DNA of 64,000 nt from positions 124,001 to 188,000 of the forward strand of contig CAJHNH020006890.1 of assembly GCA_905116865.2 (NCBI GenBank), written 5' to 3'. Position numbers and translations under genes: made by a program. This document shows positions 53,774 through 63,960 of this stretch, one piece after another. Source of the DNA: Candidula unifasciata. Its lineage: Eukaryota > Mollusca > Gastropoda > Stylommatophora > Geomitridae. Under the pieces are notes generated by a model that did no database searches, was not told the DNA's origin, and was given only the letters and a program-made list of their open reading frames with translations. Each line of letters opens with the position of its first letter. Position 1 is the stretch's first letter.

Positions 53774-54600
53774 GTGGCCCTAATGATATTGAAAGAAGCA
53801 GACAGGGCACTAATAAAATGGGAAGATGTGAGTCCTATAATAATAAGAGTTTCATTTAGAACAGCAAAACATAAGGTGAACATGTTGGTAATACAGTGTT
53901 ATGCACGAACAAATGATAAGGATGCATCAGTTAAGGGGGAATTTTACATGCAACTTCAAAATACGATAAATAATGAAAGAAAAGGCAATATAAAAATTTT
54001 AATGGGTGACCTAAATGCTAATAGACTGAAATGGTTGGGGCAAACCAAGAGAATGTTTGATGACAGTGAAGTAACAACTGTATACAAGGGGGAGATGAAT
54101 GGTCATAGATCACGAGGCAGACCAAGAAGATGATGGAGAGATAATGTCCAGACAGACCTGCAAACACTTGAAGCACCACACTTGGTGTCACCAAGAGGAG
54201 ATAGAAGGCCAACAAGAAATATGAATGGAAGTGGGTGATATCTGCAGCAACGAACCTCTAGGGCTCGGAATCCTGAAGGCGAAGACCTAAATGCACAGAT
54301 AAAACAAAATATATATAAAGAGACTGGGAAAACATGGACTAGGAGTAATGAAGCTAAATGGAGAATTATTCACCAGTTTGTGTACAGGAAACCAGTATGC
54401 TTTTGGTCGAAGCATTTTCCCACAAAAAAGAATACACAAGGCAACAGGGGAATCATCAGACCATAAGACAACCAATCAAATTGATCACATACGTACAAAT
54501 AAACAAATATCAAACATCCCTTTATGATGTTAGGACTTTTAGAGGTGACAATATATTTGCTAGCCATTTTCTGTTTGTAAGTAAAAAGAAGCTGAAACTT
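53774..54600 (+). mobile_element. RTE-like endonuclease domain (F3), interrupted by a nested 265-bp insertion
   Basis: The first part reads ALIKWEDVSPIIIRVSFRTA, VNMLVIQCYARTNDKD and ILMGDLNA, the APE-type endonuclease. The second part, after the insertion, reads DLNAQIKQNIYK, NGELFTSLCTGNQYAFG, IFPQKRIHKATG and TTNQIDHIRTNKQI, the endonuclease C-terminal half, with frameshifts. The intervening 54019-54283 is a separate 3'-end fragment. Confidence 0.82.
54019..54283 (+). mobile_element. Nested RTE-like 3' end with 11-bp target-site duplication
   Basis: It reads RLKWLGQTKRMFDDSEVTTV, then GHRSRGRPRR and NVQTDLQTLEAP, a typical RTE-like C-terminus. GACCTAAATGC is present on both sides (54008-54018 and 54284-54294), exactly within the DLNA codons of the host endonuclease frame. 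Confidence 0.85.
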
Positions 54601-54619
54601 AACAGATATATCTTCTTCT

Positions 54620-54745
54620 TCTTCTTGTCTCTACTCCTGGAATGCCTCACAGTGTCAGGGTAAGGAGAGATCTCTGGAATGCCTCACAGTGTCAGGGTAA
54701 GGAGAGATCTCTGGAATGCCTCACAGTGTCAGGGTAAGAAGAGAT
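54620..54745. repeat. 37-bp tandem repeat (three copies)
   Basis: AATGCCTCACAGTGTCAGGG plus TAAGGAGAGATCTCTGG is repeated three times. Confidence 0.93.
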
Positions 54746-54959
54746 CTCTGGAGTGAGCCCTTCTGTTCAGTTTGTATATAGTACTTTTGAGCGTCTGATA
54801 TTTGTGCGGTCCATCTCTTGCGTGGTTGATATATATATATAAAAGATACATAATATCTTATAATCATAGAAACCAGTTCAATATAGGATATCTCAAGGAT
54901 AAAGAAGTTAAGGGACAATCTTTAGTTACAGTCTCTAATAAGTAGCAGGTGTTGCTGCA

Positions 54960-55700
54960 GTTAGCTGAAGAGGTAAGCACTGCAGTCTGCTTGGATCAAA
55001 TCAAGGTAATTTGAAATGAATCTTGTGCAGAAGTCCTAGGTGAGAAAGAATGAAAACATAAAGTGTGGATAATGCCAGAAACCATCGAAATGATCAAAAA
55101 AAAAAAAAAAAAGGTAAGAAGGCAGACTTAAACAATAGCAAATCTAGAGCTGCTGAACCTAGAGCTCAAGAAAAATACACATAAGACAGCTAGGAGGTAA
55201 ATAAAGGCAGGAAAAAGGAAATAACTGGATGACCTAGCACAAGAAGTGGAGACAGTAGCAGCAAAAAAAAAACCTCAAAAACCTTTACAGTAACACAAGG
55301 AAATTAGCAGATAAATATAGTCAGCCATTGGATGAATAAAAAATAGTCTGGGCAAAGTACTCACTAACACTAAAGATCAAATGGACAGATAGGCGGAATA
55401 CTTCTGAACAGACCAGCCCCAGAGGTTCCTCCAGATATTAAACCTTTAGAAATGAAACTAGATATCAACTGAAAGATTCTATCTAAAGAGGAAATTGGAC
55501 AAGCTTTCAATCTTCTGAAGGAAGACAAGGGAGCAGGTCCTGATGGTATCTCAGCAGATGTTATTAAGGCCAATATAAACACATCAATGGAATTGCTACA
55601 TAGATTTTTTAGTAAAGCCTGAGAGACCGAAGAAATACCACCAGATCGGAAAGAAGGATAACTTGTGGAACCACCCCCCCCACCCCCTTTTAAACAGGGT
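54960..55700 (+). mobile_element. RTE-like RT N-terminal region (F3), decayed
   Basis: Broken frames contain sequence like RKLDKLSIF, a GAGPDGIS-type stretch (GGAGCAGGTCCTGATGG near 55530) and IGKK. These match the palm-preceding region (W...LN...PP.....KEEI..A...LK..KA.GPDGI) of RTE-like RTs. It follows the endonuclease fragment in the right order and may be the same element. Confidence 0.6.
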
Positions 55701-55799
55701 AGTAACATACTAAAAGGAAAAAATATACTGATGCTAGTGCATACTAAATTGATGTCACAGCAGAACACACAACAAGTAACGAAAGAGCAATGAGTATGT

Positions 55800-58150
55800 C
55801 ACAGAAACACAACGAAATCAGAATTTATGACAAAAACTTAAATATGAAAGAGCTGGAGTGGGCAGTAAGTTCCTTGAAAAAGAAGAAATCATTATAGAAG
55901 GATGAGATCACAAATTAAATTATAACAGGACTGGATACTAAGGCAAAAGGGCAATTACTAGAATTATAACTGGAAGAGAGGAATAGTCCCTGGGGCATGG
56001 AAGGAAGCTATACTAATACCAGTCCAGAAGAAAGGAAAAGACCCGGTAGAACCAAATGCCTGTTGACCAATCTGCATACTTAGCTGTGTTGGGAAATTGA
56101 AGGAATGTACTAAAAACAAAAGATTAATGGGGCATCTAACAGGAAAGCATCTACTAACTCCACAACAGGCAGGATTTAGAAAGTACAGATCCACGGAAGA
56201 CCAAAAAACATATATAGCCCAGGAAATAAAGCCTGCTTTCCAAGATGAAAAAAACACACACTGGCAGTCTGGGTAGACTTAGAAAAAGCATTTTAGAAAG
56301 CATGCAAAGAGGGACTGAAAGTAAAACTACAAAAAATACATGTTTGTGGGGAACAGAACTGCTAGGACAAAAGTACAAGGATAAACTAGAAAAATATGTT
56401 TTTAGAGCAAGGTATACCCCAAGGGGGAGTATTGTCACCAACATTGTTCTTAGCATATATAAATGTCATTTTAAATAATTTTCCAGCCACAGTACACAAC
56501 TTGCTCTTTGCAGATGACTTAGCCATTTGGACTGGCGAACAAAATATTAGTACAGCTAACATTAAGATGCAGCAAACCTTATCAGTGTTAGAGAAATGGT
56601 TAAAAAAATATGGCTTGTAAATATTAGTGAAGAGAAAACAACATGTACTGTGTTCTCCCTCTCAATTAAAAAAAAACAGCCAGTTAAGCTAGTGCTAAAT
56701 GGAAAAATACTGCATCAAGAGAACAACCGAACATTCTGAGGTGTCACATTTGATTGCCGCCTAACATGGAAAACACAGGTAGAGGCAAGTCAAACACGAG
56801 CAAGGCAAAGAATGGCAATCATGAAAAAAGCTTGCTGGTACAAAACGGGAAGCTGATAAGAAAGTTCTCAAGAAGCTGTACACTAGATGAGTAAGGCCAG
56901 TACTTGAATATGGTACTGCAGCATGGGCAACAGCAGCTGTCAAACTTTATCAAAATAAGTCCAGGATCAAGGAATGTGGATTATAACTGAAAACAACACC
57001 TATTAATGAACTGGAAAGATCATGGGACTGCAGCCAATGGAGGATAGGAGAGACAGCAGAACCCAGCAACAAGCAGAAAAATTTAGGAGGCTGATGGATC
57101 ACTCCATGTATAAAAGGTTTAATGGTCTTGGAGGAGGAAGACTAAAGCGAAAAAACTTTGTAAAGATCAGGGATGATCCTATACTTAACATTTCAATATC
57201 TAAACCCGTCAACATTACACACAAGCTCCCTGCTTGGAGACAGAAGCACTTGATAGAAAATATTCCTGTTATTGAGAAAAAGAACAGAATGAATCAGAAA
57301 CAAGTGAAATCACATTAAACTAAATAGAAAAACAATACCTAAGTAACACCCGGACTCATGCAAAAACAGATGGATCAGCCCCCCCCACAAAAAAACTTAA
57401 AAGAAAACGGGTGTGGGGGAATAATCCTGAATCTGAAAAATGAATTTAAGAAAACAAAGTCAGTTGCAACCAAAAAATTCTTCATTAATTTTACAGCAGA
57501 GGCCTTGCGAACTACAGCAGAAATGTTTCTGTCAGAGAAAAAAAAAGAGAAACACATAGCTATCTTCGCAGACGCGAAGTCAGTTGTCACTGTACTGAAG
57601 AGCAAAAACAATACAATGTTAGCAGACCTTAGAGCCACACTCCTTGGACTAAGTCAGAAATTAAAAAGTTGTAGTACAATGGATTCCAACCCATTGCAAC
57701 ATACCTGGAATTGAAGAGGCTGACAGACTAGCAAAGGAAGGTGAAAGACTACCCCAACCTGATACAGACATAACATATGATGAAGCCAACAGGTTTATAA
57801 GAGTTAACTACAGTACCAAATGTGATTCTGAACATCCAGACCACAAGAAGGATGATGCATACTACCAACTTGGTTGAAAAGAACAGGACACAATAGTTTG
57901 AAATACCACTTGTTCAATAAGCCAAAGATAGGAGACACTGATGACTGTAACTGTGGAAAGGGTAAAATGACGGTTTAACACTTGCTGCAAGTGTCCAATA
58001 TATGCAGAACAGAGAAAATTATTACGGCTAACACCTGCTCCCTTTGAGGACTAACTCTGTGGAGATGTCAACAACCTCAGGTTGACTGCTGATTTCTTTA
58101 AACTTATTCACATTGATGTCTGAAGGTATAAGAGGAAACTGTCAGGGATC
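55800..58150 (+). mobile_element. F2 retrotransposon, second long copy
   Basis: The order is RPICILSCVGKLKECTKNKR, QAGFRKYRSTEDQKTYIAQE, GIPQGGVLSPTLFLAYINVI, catalytic LLFADDLAIWTGE (near 56515), a thumb with EYGTAAWATAAV, RNase H pieces (FTAEALRTTAEMFLS, IAIFADAKSVVTVLKSKN) and a C-terminal CNCGKGK cluster near 57950. It is collinear with 25290-27765 but more diverged. Many stops and frameshifts make it dead. Confidence 0.85.
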
Positions 58151-58384
58151 TTTGGAGCTGATAGTCCCTAGAGATATAGAGTTCATAAACCATGGCATGG
58201 GAAGAGAATGGAACAGATGCATCTGTCCCTATACTGCCACACTGGATGCCCCTAGGCATCTATGTGGGAAGTGGCACATAAAACTATAATGGATGAGGAA
58301 GTCCACTCCAGTAAAAGTCTGCAAAAGAAGCAGAGTACTCATTCTGAGTAGGAAATCGAAATCCTAGGTCTGCAGGCTGCCTAC

Positions 58385-58636
58385 CTCTGGCTCCAAAAGG
58401 TATAGCTTGTGATGGATGAGATGTTCAATATATGGAAGTGAGGTTAAACAGTCATAAGTAGGACGTGACGATTCCTTGGGTGAGCCCAGTACCAGAACAC
58501 TCTGTATTAGCTCTGCATTTGTGGAAGCCTCCTTGGATGACGGGGAATGCTTATGTTCTGCCTTTGCCTTCTCTTGAGGGCTGATCAGCATTACCTGGCT
58601 TCTCTGGACCCGCCTGATTGGGGCACCATCTATGAC
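58385..58636 (-). CDS. Unassigned coding-like segment (possible exon)
   Basis: A TTGTTTTCCAG acceptor and CCAGAG|GTAGGC donor bracket 84 open codons: VIDGAPIRRVQRSQVMLISP, KAEHKHSPSSKEASTNAELI and LTSLPYIEHLIHHKLYLLEP. It is serine/lysine-rich with a hydrophobic end. Phase is 0 on both sides, whereas exons 1 and 2 of the SPRY gene flank it in phase 1 and join cleanly without it. It may be an exon of another transcript or part of an old insertion. I do not recognise the sequence. Confidence 0.4.
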
Positions 58637-58659
58637 CTGGAAAACAAAGACGACCTAAC

Positions 58660-58947
58660 CCCCCGTGTGGGTTCTGGGGCCCCATTGTGGGGAAAACAAG
58701 AATAGACCCACTGCCTCCCCAAAAGCATGTCGTAAGAGTCGACTAATTGGGGAGCTTTCTTTGAAGTCGGAGTGCATCTGCCGAAGAGGCAAGGAACCAG
58801 CAGTCTGTATTCAAGAGAATGAGATCTGTAAAACTGATGCATACGCAACACTCAGGTTCTGGAGCAGGACTGCAGTTCAGTAATGGACGAGCAACCAGAA
58901 CTTTCTGCCAGAGTGTACAGCTGGTGAACGCAAAAAAGAAGAAGAAG
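58660..58947 (+). mobile_element. ~280-bp SINE (AAG-tail family), copy 3, with target-site duplication
   Basis: It begins CCCCCGTGTGGGTTCTGGGG and ends GGTGAACGCAAAAAAGAAG with an AAG tail. The flanks AAAGACGACCTAAC (58646-58659) and AAAGACAACCTAAC (58948-58961) are a 14-bp duplication with one mismatch. No long frame is present. Confidence 0.9.
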
Positions 58948-59119
58948 AAAGACAACCTAACAACAATGAGACTGCAGTGTCCTACGAAACTAACCGGGAA
59001 GGCTAACGTGGTCAACAAATGCTCGCAGAAGTCGGATGTGTTGGCCAAAAGGCGCAGATATCGCAGCCATGCTGTAAACGGACAAAACACATTAACATTT
59101 GGATGAACGTACAAGTAGA

Positions 59120-60192
59120 AGAAAGACTAAAAGATGCTACTGATAAAAGGCAAAGAGATGAAAAGGCAGTTTCTTAGCCAAACAAATCCTGTACAGACCA
59201 GATAGCCACACTACGTATATTAATAGAGCAAAGCATTGAATTGAATTCATCACTTTACATTGGGTTCACAGACTATGAAAAAGCTTTTGACATCACTGAT
59301 AAGGCATCTCTGTGGAAATGAATGGGGCACTATGGAATCCCACTGAAAATTATTAACTTAGTAAAGGCAACATATAAGGACATGAAATGTGAAGTTCTTC
59401 ATGATGGAAAGCTAGCAGATACATGTGAAATAAAAACAGGTGTGTGACGGGGTTGTCTTTTGTCCCCTCTTCTATTTTTACGGGCAATAGATTGGATTAT
59501 GAAGACAGTAACTGCTGACACCAAGAATGGAATTCAGTGAACCCCTACAAAACAGCTTGATGATCTGGACTTCACTGATTATATTTCTCTTCTGTGTCAC
59601 TCACAGTCAGATGTAAGATAAATTAAAAATACTTGATGCAAGATCACAACAGAGATATTATAAAACGAATAAAAAGAAATCAAAAGGAGCTTTCACAGGA
59701 GCACTACAAAATTTGTGGAGGTGAAAAGAAATTAGAACTAAAAAAGTTTAATTCTAAAGTCAAATCAGTGCTGTTGCATGGAGCGGAAACATGAAGAGCA
59801 ACTAAGGCAATTACTGATAAACTAAAAACATTCATTTACTGGTGCCTGTGCAGAATAGAGGAAACAAAATGATATGACAGAATCACTAATGTAGAGCTTT
59901 GTGAGAGAATTAAACAAATTCCAGTGGACCCAGAGGTGAAGAAAAGATGCTGGCATTGAATAGGACACATATTGAGAATACCTCAGAATATAAATAAAAT
60001 GTCTTTGCACTGGAACCCTCAGAGGCTCAGAAATAAATACAGACCAAAAACACACGGAGAAGGGAGCTAGAGTGAAGTTAAAAAGATGGGGAGGACATGG
60101 GAAGAGCTACAGGAGACAGTGAAGAAGATGAACAGACAGCAAAGGATAGAACAGCTTGGTGTGAGTTGGTTGAGGGCCCATGCTCCAATTCA
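59120..60192 (+). mobile_element. F4 RTE-like reverse transcriptase and C-terminal region
   Basis: The decayed frame reads IATLRILIEQSIELNSSLYI, FTDYEKAFDI (palm motif A), HYGIPLKIINLVKATYKDMK, RGCLLSPLLFLRAIDWIMKT (motif B), QLDDLDFTDYISLL (motif C, FADD changed to FTDY), KSVLLHGAET and IGHILRIPQNINKMSLHWNP. This is the RTE-like endonuclease-RT family with DYEKAFD. The catalytic change plus several stops show it is dead. Confidence 0.82.
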
Positions 60193-60203
60193 GTATTGGT
60201 TCT

Positions 60204-60476
60204 CCCCGTGCGGGTTCTGGGATCCCATTGTGGGGAAAACAAGAACTACCCAAAAGCATGTCGTAAAAATCAACTAATTGGGAGCTTCCTTTGAAGTGGG
60301 AGTGCATCTGCCTGAGAGGCAAGGAACCAACAGTCTGCATTTAAGTGAATTAGATCTGTAAAACTGATGCACACGCAACACTCAGGTTCTGGAGCACGAC
60401 TGCAGTCCAGAAGTGGATAAACAACCAGAACTTTCTGCCAGAGTGTGCAGCTGGTGAACACAATGAAGAAGAAGAT
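60204..60476 (+). mobile_element. ~280-bp SINE (AAG-tail family), copy 4, with target-site duplication
   Basis: It begins CCCCGTGCGGGTTCTGGGAT and ends GGTGAACACAATGAAGAAGA. GTATTGGTTCT occurs at 60193-60203 and again at 60477-60487, an 11-bp perfect target-site duplication. It is inserted at the 3' end of the F4 copy. Confidence 0.9.
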
Positions 60477-60572
60477 GTATTGGTTCTACACCATTTTGTC
60501 ACTTATGACCTCATTTCTGATTTCTGAAATGTACTAAGATGAAAGGTATAAGAAAGATGAATGCTTGTTTAC

Positions 60573-60734
60573 CAACTTGCAGTGTCTCTCCCTGCGTGTT
60601 TGCCACGCAATGATGAGATGTGTAGCACTTGCCCGTGTCACTCTCATAGCCCACAGAATGAAGCCAGTGGCCAGGTTGGATGTTTGGGTCTATGTCTGGA
60701 CCAGCTATACCAAATGTGACTGTGCTGTCCGCAG
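60573..60734 (-). CDS. Multi-SPRY protein, exon 1 of those visible (first SPRY unit, middle)
   Basis: This 162-bp exon lies between GTTTTACATCTGCCAG and CAAGTTG|GTAAAC. It reads ADSTVTFGIAGPDIDPN, then QPGHWLHSVGYESDTGKCY and GETLQV. It fits SPRY very well: a (T/V)FGIA strand, a QPG.W turn, SVGY.SD.GK, and a join to GDVLG in exon 2. Phase is 1 on both sides. The exon coding the first strands (YFEV-like) should lie at higher coordinates and was not found in the window, so the gene is 5'-incomplete here. Confidence 0.92.
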
Positions 60735-61109
60735 CTGGCAGATGTAAAACAATATTATGCTGATGAATGTGACAGCCTTCAACTCTTTTGGTACCAGCAA
60801 ATATTTTCTTAAACTCTTTCAATAATCTAATGTTCCACTTTAAAACTTTCAATAGATCTAAATAAATTAAAACAACAATCAGGATTAGAAAGAGCTAAGT
60901 GAACAATTCAGACAGAATGGGTTAAGATAACCACTTGTGGTAGTAAACAAAAGTAAAAATAGTCTACAGCACATCAGTTAGCCAATGAACATATAGTGAT
61001 TTGCTTGGTACCAGCAGAGTTAATGTATGTTTAGTCTGTTCATCAATGTAGCTTTTAGCGCTCCTGCAGGGCATTTCAAACTCATCCTTCAGCTTATTTT
61101 CTGGGTATT

Positions 61110-61330
61110 AGGTTTAGGCATTAGATTCCTTCACTGTCCAGCTGTGCCATTATGTGTCACATAGGACTCAGTCTATTCCTCCTTTCTGTGCAGTTCAATA
61201 TCATGGGTGGAATACAGTCCAGCAGCTTTGGCCTCTCTCATCAATGTTCATGAGTTTATTTGGGGTTTTCTCATCTCCGCAATCCCTGTATTTCCCATTT
61301 TAGTACCTGTTTGGTGATGCTGTGAGAAAT
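61110..61330 (-). mobile_element. RTE-like fragment related to 46250-46440
   Basis: TATGTGTCACATAGGACT, CAGTCTATTCCTCC and CTCTCTCATCAATGTTCATG closely follow the sequence at 46262-46380, in the same orientation. Confidence 0.55.
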
Positions 61331-61567
61331 TGTCTTTTATTGTGCAGTATTTCCATTATTATTTTATGATTCTCTTTGTTTCACTTTTTCTTATCCTTTT
61401 TTTGTTTCCCAACAGACAGACCCTCGTTAGCTCTGTCAAGCCCTTTGTGAGCTTGTTCATAACTGGCTGGATTTTGCAGCTAAGGTTGTCTACAGGATGA
61501 GGTAACATATATAAGGTTTTATATCCGGCAGGTTGCAGTGTTGCTTCTCTCTGCTTCTGTTATATGC

Positions 61568-61655
61568 TCAGGTCGTTGTCAGTGGTTTAGGAGTTGTGAA
61601 TGCAGTTTCATAATCTCAGTATACTAGGGTTCAAATTCAACTGCACGCAATTTGG
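61568..61655 (+). mobile_element. tRNA-like SINE head
   Basis: CAGTGGTTTAGGAGTTG (A-box region) and CTAGGGTTCAAATTC (B-box GGTTCAAATTC) occur with tRNA-like spacing. The body is not matched elsewhere. Confidence 0.5.
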
Positions 61656-61789
61656 TTGCAGACTGCTTTGCTTTGACTTCAAGAACAATATGTGTCAGAA
61701 GGCAATGACATACTACAGAATAAAAAACTGCCTAGTAAAACCACACAACAGCCAATAAATGCTAGGGTTAGCCTCCAGCATCCTGAAAG

Positions 61790-62285
61790 AACATGCAACT
61801 AGCTATTGGGCTATTGAACTAGCTATTGAATCACTGAATACACATGCATTTAGCTATTGGGCTCTTGCAGCATGTGAATTAATAAACACACATACATTTA
61901 GCTAATGGACACTCACAGCATGTGAATTAATAAACACACATACATTTAGCTAATGGGTACTCACAGCATGTGAATTAATAAACACACATACATTTAGCTA
62001 ATGGACACTCACAGCATGTGAATCACTGAACACACATACAGCTACTAACTAATGGGCACTCGCAGCATGTGAATCACTGAACACACATACAGCTACTAAC
62101 TAATGGGCTCTTGCAGCATGTGAATCACTGAACACACATACAGCTACTAACTAATGGGCACTCGCAGCATGTGAATCACTGAACACACATACAGCTACTA
62201 ACTAATGGGCTCTTGCAGCATGTGAATCACTGAACAGACAGGCATTTAGCTAATGGGCACTCGCAGCATATGAATAACTGAGCAG
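61790..62285. repeat. ~50-bp tandem repeat (~9 copies)
   Basis: The unit contains CTAATGGGCACTCGCAGCAT, GTGAATCACTGAACACACAT and ACAGCTACTAA or ACATTTAG. Two sub-types are grouped in blocks. Confidence 0.93.
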
Positions 62286-62529
62286 ACATATTCTCATAAT
62301 ATTTAAAATCCTTTTTCTTCGCCAATAAATCAACATTGTTCAGCATGAAATTAGTAGAATGTTGTATATAGTAGTAATCCTCCACTTTTTTTTCACCATA
62401 TCTCCATCTTCCTTTTTTACTTAGTCGTAGAGCCTTCAACACTCATATAAAATAGAACTCAGATGGCCTGGTTTCATAACACATAAAAGCATTTACTGCT
62501 GGTTGAATAAATTAGATTTCCATGATCAT

Positions 62530-62745
62530 ACATCTTTTTCATTTCAACATATGCCTGTGAGACCTTGACATTTACTAAACAAGCTGAATAGCGCATAAAT
62601 GCTTTTGAATACAAATGTTATAGACGGGTTCTAAGAATATCATGGATAAATAAAAGAACAAAAGCATCCATACTTCAAGAACTGAATAATGAAGAAAGTT
62701 GGCTATTAAAGATGATAAAACACAAAAAACTGAAATATTTTTGTC
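62530..62745 (+). mobile_element. RTE-like post-RT fragment (F3)
   Basis: The frame reads YACETLTFTKQAE, RINAFEYKCYRRVLRISWIN and KASILQELNNEESWLLKMIK. This matches the conserved YG.ETW...LRR.L.I.W.D...N..I region of RTE-like elements. Confidence 0.7.
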
Positions 62746-62894
62746 ACTTGAGGTTAGCCGTGAGGTTTAAGGTTAACGGGGCAATGGCTGACCTGGAAGG
62801 AGAAGGGGGCCAACCAGGTCAGATATGTTCCTGCCCAACCACTCGACGGACCTAGCAAGCCGGCTGTGGTGTATTTGACTGCTACTACTCAAGA

Positions 62895-63370
62895 AACATT
62901 GAATGATGTCCATTCGCTTTCACTATGAACCCCCATGCCCCAGAGCCATCTGTATAGACAATCACATCACCTGGGCGGGAATTTTAATGAATCATTTGTT
63001 GAACTTCTGATTCTATAGCACCAGCTGGCCAGTCCCTGCACTCATGTCCCAAAGTGATTAGAACCCTACACAAGTATGAAAACCAAACGGACACTCTGAC
63101 CCACTACCCTCCTCGCTTAAATTAATCAAGCCTGCACATATGTCCAATTGTGTCTTCTGCCTGTGCCATCCAAGACTTTCCTCTTTTCAGTCTGTGACCT
63201 TAAGCTCTATCCAGGGCTTCATGCAGGAGGTGCCTCTTGCCCGCAGCTACTCTGATATGACTTTGCTTGCAGAACTTTGAGCCTGTATGCAATAGTGGGC
63301 AGTGCAAGTATATATCACATACATACTACCAGGGTATCTCTTGTACATTCCAGAATTACCAAAATTACTA
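62895..63370 (-). mobile_element. F1 retrotransposon fragment
   Basis: It is nearly collinear with 44395-44840 in the same orientation. Shared segments include CATCTGTATAGA(C/T)AATCACATC, CACCAGCTGGCCAGTCCCTG, AGACTTTCCTCTTTTCAGTC and GTATGCAATAGTGGGCAGTG. It lacks the RT core and the 3' end. Confidence 0.82.
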
Positions 63371-63760
63371 AAACAGAAAATAACTTCAGGTGAAATGCGC
63401 TGTCTCCACAAGGTCACTAACAACACTAGATGAGTCAGGGTACGAATCCAGCATTAGAGAGAAAGTTGGATTGAGACCATGTCTGGATTATATTGACAGA
63501 CAAAGAACAAAATGGTTTGGCCATCTAATGAGAATGCAGCCAGACCAGACTGTATATGAGACTTTTTACAGTAGAAGATCTGGGAGGAAGACCAAGAAAG
63601 GTATGGATAAATGGTGTCGATTAAACCTGCAAAAAGTTGAACAAATCCATCACTCATGCCACCCTAGAGGGCAAATGCAGAAAACCACAACATTGGGTTA
63701 CAACCTGATAACAGTGAGACGACAAAGGAAATAGAAGAAGAAAGTCACTTGGAACGTTAT
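63371..63760 (+). mobile_element. RTE-like C-terminal fragment (F3)
   Basis: The open frame reads SIREKVGLRPCLDYIDRQRT, then KWFGHLMRMQPDQTVYETFY and GRKTKKGMDKWCRLNLQKVE. It ends with a GATAGAAGAAGAAAG-like tail near 63735. This is the C-terminus of an RTE-like protein (..L...I...L.WFGHL.RM...GR...KRW.D). Confidence 0.75.
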
Positions 63761-63764
63761 GAAA

Positions 63765-63960
63765 ATTTAGAGATAATAATTTAATGAAGGGGTATATGCC
63801 TGGGAAGAGAGCAAGAGGAAGGCCAAAGAGAAGATGGGTGCAGGATGTGGCGGATGATCTCCATCCACATAAGTATATCGGATGTGGGACATCTTGCTTG
63901 TGATCAAGAAGTTTTCCTGAGGGTTGTTATGGGTTATGAGTTATGAGTTAGATTATCTTC
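63765..63960 (+). mobile_element. RTE-like 3' end fragment (F3)
   Basis: The frame reads LMKGYMPGKRARGRPKRRWV, then QDVADDLHPHKYIG. The GKRARGRP.RRW..D motif is diagnostic of RTE-like C-termini. The following CAAGAAGTTTTCCTGAGGGT matches 25075-25115 in reverse. Confidence 0.7.

Noticed and set aside
62227..62442. Lysine/tyrosine-rich open frame on the - strand, possible upstream SPRY exon
   Set aside because: No convincing acceptor or donor in the required phase and no SPRY motif; its end runs into the ~50-bp repeat array.
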